NCBI GenBank assembly: GCA_900766775.1
Contig: CAAFXN010000060.1
Span: 1 to 13,255 of the forward strand
DNA: 13,255 nt
Direction of reading: 5' to 3'
Source: Bacteroidales bacterium
GTDB lineage: Bacteria > Bacteroidota > Bacteroidia > Bacteroidales > Paludibacteraceae
The stretch's first letter is position 1, and each line of letters starts with the position of its first letter. This document shows, piece by piece, positions 1 through 6,335 of the stretch. The position numbers were made by a program, and so were the translations under genes. The notes below the pieces were generated by a model that searched no databases, was not told the origin of the DNA, and saw only the letters and a list, made by a program, of their open reading frames with translations.

Positions 1-79
1 CTCCCTCTTAGAGGGGGGAGGGGGTACGGGGGCGGGAGGAGTACTCGGCATTCAGCCGCACTATGACCTTCTTTTTTTA

Positions 80-97
80 ACCCCGACCAATCGGGGT
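80..97. other. Short perfect hairpin, CCAA loop
   Basis: ACCCCGA (80-86) and TCGGGGT (91-97) are perfectly complementary around a CCAA loop. The T-run lies before the hairpin (72-78) on the plus strand, and no T-run follows it on either strand, so it does not look like a standard intrinsic terminator. It could be an RNA structure of the leader or the tail of an upstream transcript. No known riboswitch class was recognised. Confidence 0.45.
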
Positions 98-116
98 GTA
101 CCCGGTGGCTGCGCAT

Positions 117-144
117 AAGAGACTTGTTAGATAGTCTCTTTTTT
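117..144 (+). terminator. Candidate intrinsic terminator or attenuator before DUF1349 gene
   Basis: AAGAGACT (117-124) pairs perfectly with AGTCTCTT (133-140) around an 8-base loop, and a T-run follows (to 144). This is the shape of a Rho-independent terminator. It lies only 18 bases before the ATG at 163. It therefore either ends an upstream transcript or acts as an attenuator in the leader of the DUF1349 gene. The stem is short and only moderately GC-rich. Confidence 0.5.
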
Positions 145-162
145 AATTAAAAATTAGAAATT

Positions 163-765
163 ATGGACATCACTCCATTTCGTTGGACACGCCACCCAAA
201 AGCCTACATCGTACAAGACGGGCGCATAGAGGTTACCACTCGCCCCCACACCGACCTATGGCAACGCACTTACTACCATTTCCGCAACGATAATGCCCCT
301 GTTTTTCAGATGGAGACAGAAGAGAAGTTTTTTTCCTTCGTGGTGCGAACCGACTTTCATGGTAGCCATACACGCTTTGACCAATGCGGTGTGGTGATGT
401 ATTTAGACAGCGAAAATTGGCTGAAAGCATCGGTAGAGTATGAGAACGATGAGTTTCAGAACTTGGGGAGTGTGGTTACCAATCATGGTTATAGCGATTG
501 GGCAACAACCGCCATCCCTGCCCATCAGAAAGTAATGTGGTATCGTCTTTCGCGCCGCGAGGACGACTATTGTGTGGAATGCTCCGAGGATGGGCTGCAG
601 TGGCGTCAAATGCGCATCTGCCATATCCACAAAGGGGCCGGCAGAGTGCGGTTTGGCATCTATGCTTGTTCACCGGAAGACTCTTCCTTTACGGCAATCT
701 TCACGAATATGCAATTCGGGGAATGTGCGTGGAAAGCACACGAGGGACAACCGGCGGACTATTAA
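163..765 (+). CDS. DUF1349 domain-containing protein
   Basis: A 200-residue protein with the hallmarks of the DUF1349 family, a concanavalin-like jelly-roll fold that includes the yeast enolase-regulating protein Ree1. Family-like features are the early tryptophan/aromatic segment (DLWQRTYYHF, 31-40), the strand pair around CGVVMYLDSENWLKASVEY (75-93) and the late FGIYACSPED segment (164-173). Length is normal for a single-domain member. No signal peptide is visible, so it should be cytoplasmic. The biochemical role of bacterial DUF1349 proteins is not settled; the fold suggests sugar or ligand binding. The start is the ATG in an AT-rich context with no Shine-Dalgarno, normal for this phylum. 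A WYL regulator follows in the same direction after a 182-bp gap that contains tandem repeats. The family call is from motif memory. Confidence 0.8.
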   Translation: MDITPFRWTRHPKAYIVQDGRIEVTTRPHTDLWQRTYYHFRNDNAPVFQMETEEKFFSFVVRTDFHGSHTRFDQCGVVMYLDSENWLKASVEYENDEFQNLGSVVTNHGYSDWATTAIPAHQKVMWYRLSRREDDYCVECSEDGLQWRQMRICHIHKGAGRVRFGIYACSPEDSSFTAIFTNMQFGECAWKAHEGQPADY

Positions 766-803
766 TCCATGTGGTCGGTAAGCAGACTTATTATCATCAA
801 GAG

Positions 804-941
804 TACACGAAGCGAAGCGAAGTTCTTTACACGAAGTTCCCAACACGGAGCGAAGCGAAGTTCCTTACACGAAGTTCCCTACACGAAGCGAAGCGGAGTT
901 CTTTACACGAAGTTCCCAACACGGAGCGAAGCGCAGTTCTT
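804..941. repeat. 38-bp tandem repeat, 3.6 copies, upstream of WYL gene
   Basis: Units begin at 804, 842, 880 and 918. Each unit is a 24-base block (TACACGAAGCGAAGCGAAGT followed by TCTT, or a variant starting AACACGGAGCG) plus a 14-base block TACACGAAGTTCCC; the last unit lacks the 14-base block. The 14-base block is identical in all three copies and only the 24-base block varies. The array ends 6 bases before the ATG of the WYL gene, so it lies in its promoter or 5' leader. There is no stop codon in the reading frame of the downstream gene across the array, but the 38-bp period is not a multiple of three, so a coding role is unlikely. Confidence 0.9.
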
Positions 942-947
942 TTAAAT

Positions 948-1883
948 ATGGCAGCACAAAACAAACTCTTCCAACGGCTTATTTGGCTCGTTGATACCAT
1001 CTACTCCGCGGGGCATATCACCCGCGAGGAAATAGACCGTCGGTGGGCAAACTCCGGGTACAACGATGAGCACGCCTCCCGATATGGCGAGCGCAACTTC
1101 CACCGACACAAAGATACCATCTACGAGATGTTCGGCATAGAGATAGTCTGCAATCGCTCTACCAAAGAGTACTCCCTCGCCTCCTTGGGCGACATGGAGA
1201 ACGGCGGCATACGCTCTTGGTTAATAGACACCTTCGCCATCAACAATATGGTGAATCTGGCAGGCGATATGAAAAAGCGCATACTCTTCGAGCCCATACC
1301 GGAAGGTACACGCTTCTTGTCCCCTATCGTATCGGCGATGAGAGAGGGAAGGCAACTGTTCGTTACCTACCAACGATTTGATAAACCGCTACCCCACTCT
1401 TTCCTTTTGGCGCCCTATTGCTTAAAAGTCTTTAAGCAACGCTGGTACTTGGTCGGCAAACCGGAAGACCATCCCGAAGAGAATACCCCGCGCGTTTACG
1501 CACTCGACCGTATGAAAGAGATTTGCGCTACGGATAAACCGTTTCATATGCCGAAGGATTTCAACCCGTCCCGTTTTTTTGAGGCGCAGTTTGGAGTGGA
1601 CCGTAGCGTTACGCAAGCCGAACGCGTCCGAATAAAAGTAACAGCCGCCACAGCCAACTACATACGCACTCTGCCAATACATGGCAGTCAAGTGGAGTCA
1701 GACCGAAACGAGCAATACAGTATCTTCTGTTTTCGTATCGCACCCACCTACGACTTTATCCAAGAACTGCGCAAACACGGTGCTACCCTCGAAGTGCTTG
1801 AACCCGCATACCTGCGCGAGGAGTTCCGGCAAGAGAGCACTCGCCTTGGACTACTCTACGGTACCGAGAAAAAACACCAATAG
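948..1883 (+). CDS. WYL domain-containing transcriptional regulator
   Basis: A 311-residue protein. Residues 1-80 form an N-terminal helical DNA-binding region (LIWLVDTIYSAGHITREEID, then RNFHRHKDTIYEMFGIEI, a winged-helix pattern). The WYL domain spans roughly 125-205, with the signature W166-Y167-L168 in QRWYLVG and the conserved YALDRM segment (184-189). Residues 225-305 match the C-terminal WCX extension. WYL domains are known to bind nucleic-acid-related ligands, and these proteins act as transcription regulators, sometimes beside defence genes; no defence genes are seen here. The open frame extends upstream to 498, but that stretch overlaps the DUF1349 gene and crosses the tandem repeat, so the ATG at 948 in an AT-rich context is chosen. 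Target genes are unknown; self-regulation through the adjacent repeats is an inference. Confidence 0.85.
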   Translation: MAAQNKLFQRLIWLVDTIYSAGHITREEIDRRWANSGYNDEHASRYGERNFHRHKDTIYEMFGIEIVCNRSTKEYSLASLGDMENGGIRSWLIDTFAINNMVNLAGDMKKRILFEPIPEGTRFLSPIVSAMREGRQLFVTYQRFDKPLPHSFLLAPYCLKVFKQRWYLVGKPEDHPEENTPRVYALDRMKEICATDKPFHMPKDFNPSRFFEAQFGVDRSVTQAERVRIKVTAATANYIRTLPIHGSQVESDRNEQYSIFCFRIAPTYDFIQELRKHGATLEVLEPAYLREEFRQESTRLGLLYGTEKKHQ

Positions 1884-1951
1884 TGCTTGCCTTAGAGAGA
1901 GTTTGTAAAAAAACCATGCCATTTCATCAAAAAATGCTTTTTTTTCAGTAC

Positions 1952-1987
1952 ACTGACTTGTAGTGTCAGTTTTAAGTAGTAATTTTG
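1952..1987 (+). promoter_or_regulatory. Bacteroidota promoter with overlapping inverted repeat, for HIRAN gene
   Basis: The -7 element TAATTTTG is at 1980-1987 and the -33 TTG at 1958-1960, 19 bases apart, matching the TTTG-N19-TAnnTTTG consensus well. The -33 element lies in the loop of a perfect 6-bp inverted repeat, ACTGAC (1952-1957) and GTCAGT (1965-1970), with a 7-base loop. This arrangement could be an operator. Expected transcription start is about 1994, leaving a leader of about 40 bases to the ATG at 2035. Confidence 0.75.
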
Positions 1988-2034
1988 CACTCGAAATCAA
2001 AGTACAAAGGTATAACTACTAAAAAATTACTACT

Positions 2035-2364
2035 ATGCTGATTAAGAAAAACAAAGCAACATTCCTAAACTGCCATCTGGCAGGTTTCGGCCACACAGAA
2101 GGCTATTTGGTACTGGACCAAATGAAACCGGGCGACAAACTGATGATGGTGCGGGAGGATGAGAACAAGTATGACCACAATGCGATAGCACTCTTCTACG
2201 GAGATTTGCATGTCGGATATATTCCCCACCTACTGAACGAGCAACTGGCCATGTTCTTAGACTACGGCTACGGAGACATCTTCGAATGCGTTATCACATC
2301 GGTGGACAAGGACGAACACCCCAACCACCAAGTGCAGATAAGAATCAACCTCTTGAGACGATAG
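2035..2364 (+). CDS. Stand-alone HIRAN domain protein
   Basis: A 109-residue protein made of a single HIRAN domain. The pattern is clear: GFGHTEGYLVLDQMKPGDKL (17-36), the signature VREDENKYDHNAIALF (39-54) and VGYIPHLLNEQLAMFLDYG (60-78). HIRAN domains are best known at the N-terminus of eukaryotic HLTF, where they bind DNA 3' ends at stalled forks. In bacteria they occur alone or fused to nucleases and helicases and are thought to recognise damaged or unusual DNA. No partner domain is present here. The gene has its own strong promoter, and the META lipoprotein and EamA exporter follow with gaps of 57 and 36 bases, so the three may be co-transcribed although no functional link is obvious. 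Family call is firm; function is inference. Confidence 0.85.
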   Translation: MLIKKNKATFLNCHLAGFGHTEGYLVLDQMKPGDKLMMVREDENKYDHNAIALFYGDLHVGYIPHLLNEQLAMFLDYGYGDIFECVITSVDKDEHPNHQVQIRINLLRR

Positions 2365-2421
2365 CGTTGCAAACATATACAATGCGTCTGAATTATACAA
2401 ACACAAATGATATCTGTTTTT

Positions 2422-2850
2422 ATGAAGAAACTTCCTTTTTTCCTTCTTTGCGGCATTGCCCTGCTGACAACAGCATGCGTCGTTTCTCCTTCTACCACGG
2501 AGAATGCTCCTGAGCATATTATCGGCAGTTGGACGGTGCGAGCAATTGACAGCATTATGCTCTCGGACGAGAATGTGTCTTATCCCGTGATAACCTTCCG
2601 CGAAGAGGGACGCGTGGACGCCACTGCCGGCTGCAACACCATCGGCGGAGAATACACCTACGCGGCAGCCACACTCACTTTCTCCGACAATCTCTGCCAG
2701 ACACTGATGTTCTGCCCCGACGAAGAGATGACTCACAACGAGCAACTGCTCACGCAAGCGATGGACAGCGTGCTCAGCGTGGCGACATGCGGAACAGACT
2801 CCCTTCGATTGAAAGGGAAGCATACCCTGCTGCTGGTTAAGAACCCATAA
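2422..2850 (+). CDS. META domain-containing lipoprotein (HslJ-like)
   Basis: With the start at 2422 this is a 142-residue protein with a lipoprotein signal: KK, a hydrophobic core, then the lipobox LTTAC with Cys19 as the lipidation site. After a short linker, a META/HslJ domain fills the rest: IGSWTVRAID, the ITFREEGRVDATAGCN strand with the conserved GCN, GGEYTY, then a CPDEE segment and a C-terminal strand ending LLLVKNP. META proteins are small envelope proteins associated with motility (Leishmania) or heat and novobiocin resistance (E. coli HslJ); their molecular role is unclear. An in-frame ATG at 2407 would add five residues and give a less typical signal peptide, so 2422 is preferred. 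It lies between the HIRAN gene and the exporter gene on the same strand. Confidence 0.82.
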   Translation: MKKLPFFLLCGIALLTTACVVSPSTTENAPEHIIGSWTVRAIDSIMLSDENVSYPVITFREEGRVDATAGCNTIGGEYTYAAATLTFSDNLCQTLMFCPDEEMTHNEQLLTQAMDSVLSVATCGTDSLRLKGKHTLLLVKNP

Positions 2851-2886
2851 CGAACTGATTTACTGGATGTTACTCCGGTCTCGACA

Positions 2887-3852
2887 ATGAATAAGGTACA
2901 AGAAAGCACATGGTTGCGGCATGTGGCGATGGGGAGCGCCTGCCTGATTTGGGGACTGATGGCGCCCCTTGCCAAAGACGCTATGCGCGTGGACTTCAGC
3001 GGATTAGACATGGTTACTTTCCGCGTGGCGGGCGGGGCACTGTGTTTCTGGTTCACCTCGCTGGTGTTGACCCTCTGCGGGCACGAGCAGCAGGAAGTGC
3101 CGCTCCGAGACATCGGTCTGTTCTTCCTGGCGTCGCTGTGCAGTATCACCTGCAACCAGTGTCTCTACACAGTGGGTATCAGTTACACCTCGCCCGTCAA
3201 TGCCAGCCTGATGACCACCATGCTGCCTGTTATCTCGCTGATTCTCTCGGCATTGTTGCTCAGAGAGCCTGTGCGGTGGTACAAAGTGCTGGGGATAGTG
3301 CTGGCGCTGACCGGTGCGCTGACGATTATCCTCTCCGGCGCACAAGCCACAAGCAGCGTGTCGGACGCGTACGGCGACGGCGGGCGCTCCGCACTCGGAG
3401 CAGGCATGTGCGTGCTGGCGCAATGCTCGTTTGCGCTCTATTTAGTGCTGTTCGGCAAGTTGATTAAGCGCTATAGCATCGTAACGTGCATGAAGTGGAT
3501 GATGCTCTCCGCCACGCTCTGTATCGCACCATTCACGCTGCCACACATAGTGGCGCTGCCGTGGAAGACTATCCCCGCGGTATCGTACTTGGAAGCAGGA
3601 TTCGTCGTGCTGTTCGGCACTTATTTGGCTTACCTGCTGATGACGTGGGCGCAGAAAGTGCTGCGACCTACGCAGGTAGCGATATACAACTACTTCCAAC
3701 CCATCGTAGCCGCATTGGTTTCCGTAGCAATGGGGCTTTCCACCTTCGGTTGGACGCAAGCCTTGGCTATCTTGCTTGTCTTCGCAGGGGTCTATTTCGT
3801 TACCTTCTACCGGCAGCACCAAGCACCTACAATGCCGGATATGAAGATTTGA
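2887..3852 (+). CDS. EamA/DMT-family transporter
   Basis: A 321-residue integral membrane protein with about ten hydrophobic segments in two EamA repeats, roughly 14-150 and 172-305. Typical DMT features are the first helix motif SACLIWGLMAPLAK (17-30), the repeat-1 closing segment SLMTTMLPVISLILSALLLR (107-126), and the repeat-2 signature LRPTQVAIYNYFQPIVAAL (259-277). The loop between the repeats (about 152-168) is hydrophilic and glycine-rich. The family exports amino acids, nucleotide-related metabolites or other small molecules from the cytoplasm; the substrate cannot be read from the sequence. It starts 36 bases after the lipoprotein gene and is probably in the same transcript. Length is close to the family norm. 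Confidence 0.88.
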   Translation: MNKVQESTWLRHVAMGSACLIWGLMAPLAKDAMRVDFSGLDMVTFRVAGGALCFWFTSLVLTLCGHEQQEVPLRDIGLFFLASLCSITCNQCLYTVGISYTSPVNASLMTTMLPVISLILSALLLREPVRWYKVLGIVLALTGALTIILSGAQATSSVSDAYGDGGRSALGAGMCVLAQCSFALYLVLFGKLIKRYSIVTCMKWMMLSATLCIAPFTLPHIVALPWKTIPAVSYLEAGFVVLFGTYLAYLLMTWAQKVLRPTQVAIYNYFQPIVAALVSVAMGLSTFGWTQALAILLVFAGVYFVTFYRQHQAPTMPDMKI

Positions 3853-3875
3853 TAACTTTTTCCGAAATACGGATA

Positions 3876-3906
3876 TTGTTTATATTCTGAAAAGGCAGTA
3901 CTTTTG
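3876..3906 (+). promoter_or_regulatory. Bacteroidota promoter for the glycosyltransferase gene
   Basis: The -7 element TACTTTTG is at 3899-3906 and TTG at 3876-3878, with a 20-base spacer. GCAGTA (3895-3900) overlaps the -7 element, as in two other promoters of this window. The start site is expected near 3913, giving a leader of about 90 bases to the ATG at 4005. Confidence 0.72.
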
Positions 3907-4004
3907 CACGAAATTTGCAACGCTTCGTGTAGAAGTAAATTTATTAACCAAAAGGCTCTTACCTAAACCTTTGTTGGTATTTGCGCCTTGCGAATGTAAA
4001 CATT

Positions 4005-5129
4005 ATGAAAATTTTATTAGTGATTGACGATTATATATCGTCCAACAACGGCACGACAATCAGTTGCCGCCGATTTGCAGGAGAATTGCGTAGGCAAGGG
4101 CATGAGGTGCGAGTGCTCGGCACCGCGCTGCCCGATGAGCCGGAGATGTTCCGCTTGGAGGAGTATCACCTCCCCATAGTGGACGGCTTGGTGCGTGCCA
4201 ACGACTTTCATTTTGCCCATGTGGATATGGCGGTTATCCGCGAGGCGGTGGCGTGGGCAGACGTAGTGCATTGCATGATGCCTTTCATGCTGACCTATCG
4301 CACGGAGCAGGTATGCCGCGCGTTGCACAAACCCGCCACCGCCGCCTTTCATATCCAACCGGAGAACCTGCTGAGCGCGGTGCGGTTGGGGAAGTTCACG
4401 TTGATAGTGAATCTGCTCTATTGGGCATGGCGCGTAGGGATATACAACAAGTTTCGGTATATCCACTGCCCCAGCCCCTTCATGCGGCAGGAGATGCTTG
4501 CGCACGGCTACACGGGCGACATACGCGCTATCTCCAACGGCATCAGCAGCGCGTTCTGCCAACAAGAAAAGAAGAAATGCGTGAAGACGGAGGGGAAAAT
4601 CGTCATCACCATGGTGGGGCGGTTGGCGCGCGAGAAGCGGCAGGATGTGATACTGAGGGCAGTAAGGAAATCGAAGTATGCAGACAGGATTCAGGTGGTG
4701 TTTGCAGGGAAAGGACCGCTGGAGCGTTGGTATAAACGGTTAGGAAAGCGGTTAGCGAACCCGCCGATGTTCGTCTATCTGAATCAGCATGACCTGATTG
4801 AGTTGCTTGCCCATACCGACCTCTATGTGCATGCAAGCGACATGGAGAGCGAGGCGATATCGTGTATCGAAGCGTTTGCGACGGGGCTGGTGCCTATCAT
4901 CTCCGACAGCGACAAGTCCGCCACACGGCAGTTTGCCTTGGATGAGCGTAGCCTATTCAAGGCAGGCAACTCCGATGACTTGGCGGCGAAGATAGACTAC
5001 TGGCTTGACCACCCTGCGGAGAAACGGCGCATGGAGCGAGCATACGCGCAACAGGGATTGGACTACACGCTGGAAGCCTCCGTGCGCAAATGCGTGGAGA
5101 TGTTCGAGGAAGCGATTGCTAACGCTTAA
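4005..5129 (+). CDS. GT4-type (GT-B fold) glycosyltransferase
   Basis: A 374-residue glycosyltransferase of the group 1/GT4 type. The N-terminal acceptor domain begins MKILLVIDDY and contains a glycine-poor variant of the usual acceptor loop (ISSNNGTTISCRRFAGEL, 11-28). The C-terminal donor-binding domain starts near 198 with KIVITMVGRLAREKRQDVIL (198-217), followed by VVFAGKGPLE (231-240). The retaining-enzyme EX7E motif is E281 to E289 in ESEAISCIEAFATG. It would transfer a sugar from a nucleotide donor, most likely to a lipid or glycan at the inner face of the membrane. Sequence around the EX7E motif recalls diacylglycerol glycosyltransferases, but the acceptor is not provable here. A TTG eight codons upstream (3981) is in frame, but the ATG is chosen because it starts the typical Rossmann strand. 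Confidence 0.85.
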   Translation: MKILLVIDDYISSNNGTTISCRRFAGELRRQGHEVRVLGTALPDEPEMFRLEEYHLPIVDGLVRANDFHFAHVDMAVIREAVAWADVVHCMMPFMLTYRTEQVCRALHKPATAAFHIQPENLLSAVRLGKFTLIVNLLYWAWRVGIYNKFRYIHCPSPFMRQEMLAHGYTGDIRAISNGISSAFCQQEKKKCVKTEGKIVITMVGRLAREKRQDVILRAVRKSKYADRIQVVFAGKGPLERWYKRLGKRLANPPMFVYLNQHDLIELLAHTDLYVHASDMESEAISCIEAFATGLVPIISDSDKSATRQFALDERSLFKAGNSDDLAAKIDYWLDHPAEKRRMERAYAQQGLDYTLEASVRKCVEMFEEAIANA

Positions 5130-5140
5130 CGTATAATTTC

Positions 5141-5174
5141 CGTTGCAATGACGCTTACGTTGCTATGACGTTTA
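5141..5174. repeat. 17-bp tandem duplication
   Basis: CGTTGCAATGACGCTTA (5141-5157) is followed directly by CGTTGCTATGACGTTTA (5158-5174), with two differences. A related larger direct repeat also spans it: the stretch around 5123-5143 recurs at 5169-5189 with changes at only a few positions. It lies just after the glycosyltransferase stop codon. Confidence 0.8.
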
Positions 5175-5269
5175 ACGTATAATTATCGTATAATTATTCA
5201 TATAATTTCATAAAAAAGAAGTTTACAGCGAAAAATTAATGGTTAATTATACGATAATTATATGTTAAA
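5171..5269. repeat. 26-bp inverted repeat with 47-bp spacer
   Basis: The left arm 5171-5196 (begins TTTAACGTATAATTATCG) is the reverse complement of the right arm 5244-5269 (ends ATAATTATATGTTAAA) over 26 bases with one mismatch, which in RNA would be a G-U pair. The stem is AT-rich. It lies between the glycosyltransferase and esterase genes and could be an mRNA structure, an operator or the remnant of a small palindromic element. No T-run follows the right arm, so a classical terminator is not indicated. Confidence 0.85.
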
Positions 5270-5325
5270 GGGGATACGATAATTATATGTTAAAGGGGAC
5301 ACGATAATTACATGTTAAAAGGTAT
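5251..5325. repeat. 25-bp direct repeat, three copies, abutting the esterase start
   Basis: Copies start at 5251, 5276 and 5301 and are exactly contiguous (75 bp). The consensus begins ACGATAATTATATGTTAAAG and ends GGGAY; copies 1 and 2 differ only at the last base, while copy 3 has a few changes (ATTACATG, AAAAGGTAT). The array ends 2 bases before the ATG at 5328. The first 19 bases of each unit are complementary to 5171-5189, so any of the three can pair with that arm. No TAnnTTTG promoter is found in 5130-5327. Confidence 0.9.
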
Positions 5326-5327
5326 TC

Positions 5328-6086
5328 ATGTTTATGCGGAGAGAGCGAGGATTGGTGTTGCTTTTGGGGCTCGTGATGGTTTGCGCGGGAATACGGGCGC
5401 AGGGGAATATCATTGAGATTGCGGCGGAGGACGGGCTGCCAGCGATGAGTGTCTATTACCCCTCGGAGCATTGCCCGGAAGAGGGTTTTCCGATACTGTA
5501 CCTCTTCCACGGCATTCGCGGCAACCATACGGCTTGGGCACGCAATGGCAGGGTGCGCGAGGTGGTGGACAGCCTAATAGCCGCCGAGGAGATAGAGCCG
5601 ATAGTGATTGTGATGCCTTATTGCTTCACGCGCACTCGCGAAGACCAGATAAACCATATCTTCACACGGTATGACGACTTGGTGAAGGGGCGGTTTGAGC
5701 GGCTATTCCCTGCCTTGATGGCGCGTATAGAAAGTAGTTTCCCCATTGCGCAGGATTGCAGCAAGCGGTTTATTGCGGGCTTATCGTCGGGCGCGCGGCA
5801 GGCGTTGAACTTGGCAGACACGGCGCGTTGCTGCGTGGTAGGGTTGCTGTCGCCGGTGTTGGCGCGGCGCGAATACCCCACCCCGCATGACAAAATGCCG
5901 CTCTACTGGATAGCCACAGGCAACGGCGATGCCTTCCGCGCGGAGACGAAGCACCTCGCGCGGTATTTAGACACGCAGGCGATGCCTTATCGGCTGGAGT
6001 ACGTAGAGGGAAAACACAACTGGCAGGTGTGGGCACCCGTACTGCCGGAGTTCCTGAAAGCCATAGCGGGGAAAGGGGAATTTTGA
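5328..6086 (+). CDS. Secreted alpha/beta-hydrolase esterase (Esterase D/feruloyl-esterase-like)
   Basis: A 252-residue hydrolase with an N-terminal signal peptide (RRERG, then LVLLLGLVMVCAGIRA, probable cleavage after AQ, about residue 25). The fold order matches the putative esterase family (PF00756): FPILYLFHGIRGNHTAW (54-70) with the oxyanion HG, PIVIVMPY (91-98), nucleophile elbow GLSSG (151-155) with Ser153, and a late His230 in GKHNWQVW. Asp201 (GNGDAF) is the likely acid, though this is less certain. Substrates could be acyl or feruloyl esters on polysaccharides, outside the cytoplasm. A second in-frame ATG at 5334 gives a more canonical signal peptide start. The gene follows the glycosyltransferase after a 198-bp repeat-rich spacer and has no recognised promoter of its own. 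It converges on the acyltransferase gene. Confidence 0.82.
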   Translation: MFMRRERGLVLLLGLVMVCAGIRAQGNIIEIAAEDGLPAMSVYYPSEHCPEEGFPILYLFHGIRGNHTAWARNGRVREVVDSLIAAEEIEPIVIVMPYCFTRTREDQINHIFTRYDDLVKGRFERLFPALMARIESSFPIAQDCSKRFIAGLSSGARQALNLADTARCCVVGLLSPVLARREYPTPHDKMPLYWIATGNGDAFRAETKHLARYLDTQAMPYRLEYVEGKHNWQVWAPVLPEFLKAIAGKGEF

Positions 6087-6199
6087 ATTATGAATTAGTC
6101 GTAGTGCGTTAACTTTTCGGACTTTTATTAACAATAAGGATTATATACAAAAACGCTCAATAACACTTTACAAAAACAAATAAAAACCTTTTTATTCAA

Positions 6200-6230
6200 C
6201 AAATATTGGCAAATATTGTTCAAATATTTT
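6200..6230. repeat. Phased CAAATATT motif, three copies
   Basis: CAAATATTGG (6200), CAAATATTGTT (6210) and CAAATATTTT (6221) follow each other at 10- and 11-base spacing, one helical turn each. The core AATATT is self-complementary. Such phasing favours intrinsic bending or cooperative protein binding on one DNA face. It may also be chance in an AT-rich stretch. Confidence 0.6.
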
Positions 6231-6293
6231 ATATTACCAAAAACCAATTTTCTCTGCTTTTTCTCTGCTCTTTGGCAGGTCTTTCTCGGCTCT

Positions 6294-6335
6294 CGTTGCC
6301 GTGTCGTTGCCGTGTCGTTGCCGTGTCGTTGCCGT
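6294..6335. repeat. 11-bp tandem repeat, 3.8 copies
   Basis: CGTTGCCGTGT occurs at 6294, 6305 and 6316 without any change, and a fourth copy at 6327 is cut after CGTTGCCGT (6335). It lies downstream of both convergent genes, so it is in the 3' region of either transcript. The exact identity of the copies suggests recent slippage or variation in copy number. Confidence 0.9.

Larger units (their letters stand above)
1..162. other. Leader region upstream of the DUF1349 gene, partial intergenic
   Basis: No gene is supported here. The first 40 bases are a G-rich low-complexity tract whose opening bases (CTCCCTCT) can fold onto the following G-run. A small hairpin (CGGC 46-49, GCCG 55-58) follows, then a T-run at 72-78, a 7-bp hairpin at 80-97 and a terminator-like hairpin at 117-144. 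The last 20 bases before the ATG are AT-rich. I found no TAnnTTTG promoter in this stretch, so the promoter of the first gene may lie outside the window or be of another type. Confidence 0.5.

Noticed and set aside
804..941. CRISPR array
   Set aside because: Units are contiguous without unique spacers, the period is 38 bp with only base substitutions, and no cas genes are present.
498..947. 150-codon open extension upstream of the WYL gene, running through the 38-bp repeat
   Set aside because: It overlaps the DUF1349 gene in another frame and the repeat period is not a multiple of three, so the protein would be arbitrary. The conserved WYL protein begins at 948.
1931..1946. Intrinsic terminator after the WYL gene (AAAAAA-TGC-TTTTTT type)
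   Set aside because: The stem would be only A-U pairs with a 3-base loop, too weak to call as a terminator.
2257..2823. 188-codon minus-strand frame opposite the META lipoprotein gene
   Set aside because: No recognisable domain, overlaps two real genes antisense and has no minus-strand promoter upstream.
2910..3467. 185-codon frame inside the EamA exporter gene
   Set aside because: Arg- and Ala-rich shadow frame without hydrophobic segments; the overlapping frame is a clear transporter.
3854..3876. Terminator after the EamA exporter gene
   Set aside because: TCCG and CGGA form only a 4-bp stem and the T-run precedes it on the plus strand.
6100..6335. Possible replication origin (AT-rich stretch with repeated motifs)
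   Set aside because: No DnaA boxes of the TTATCCACA type and no dnaA or dnaN gene nearby; the motifs are better described as low-complexity repeats.
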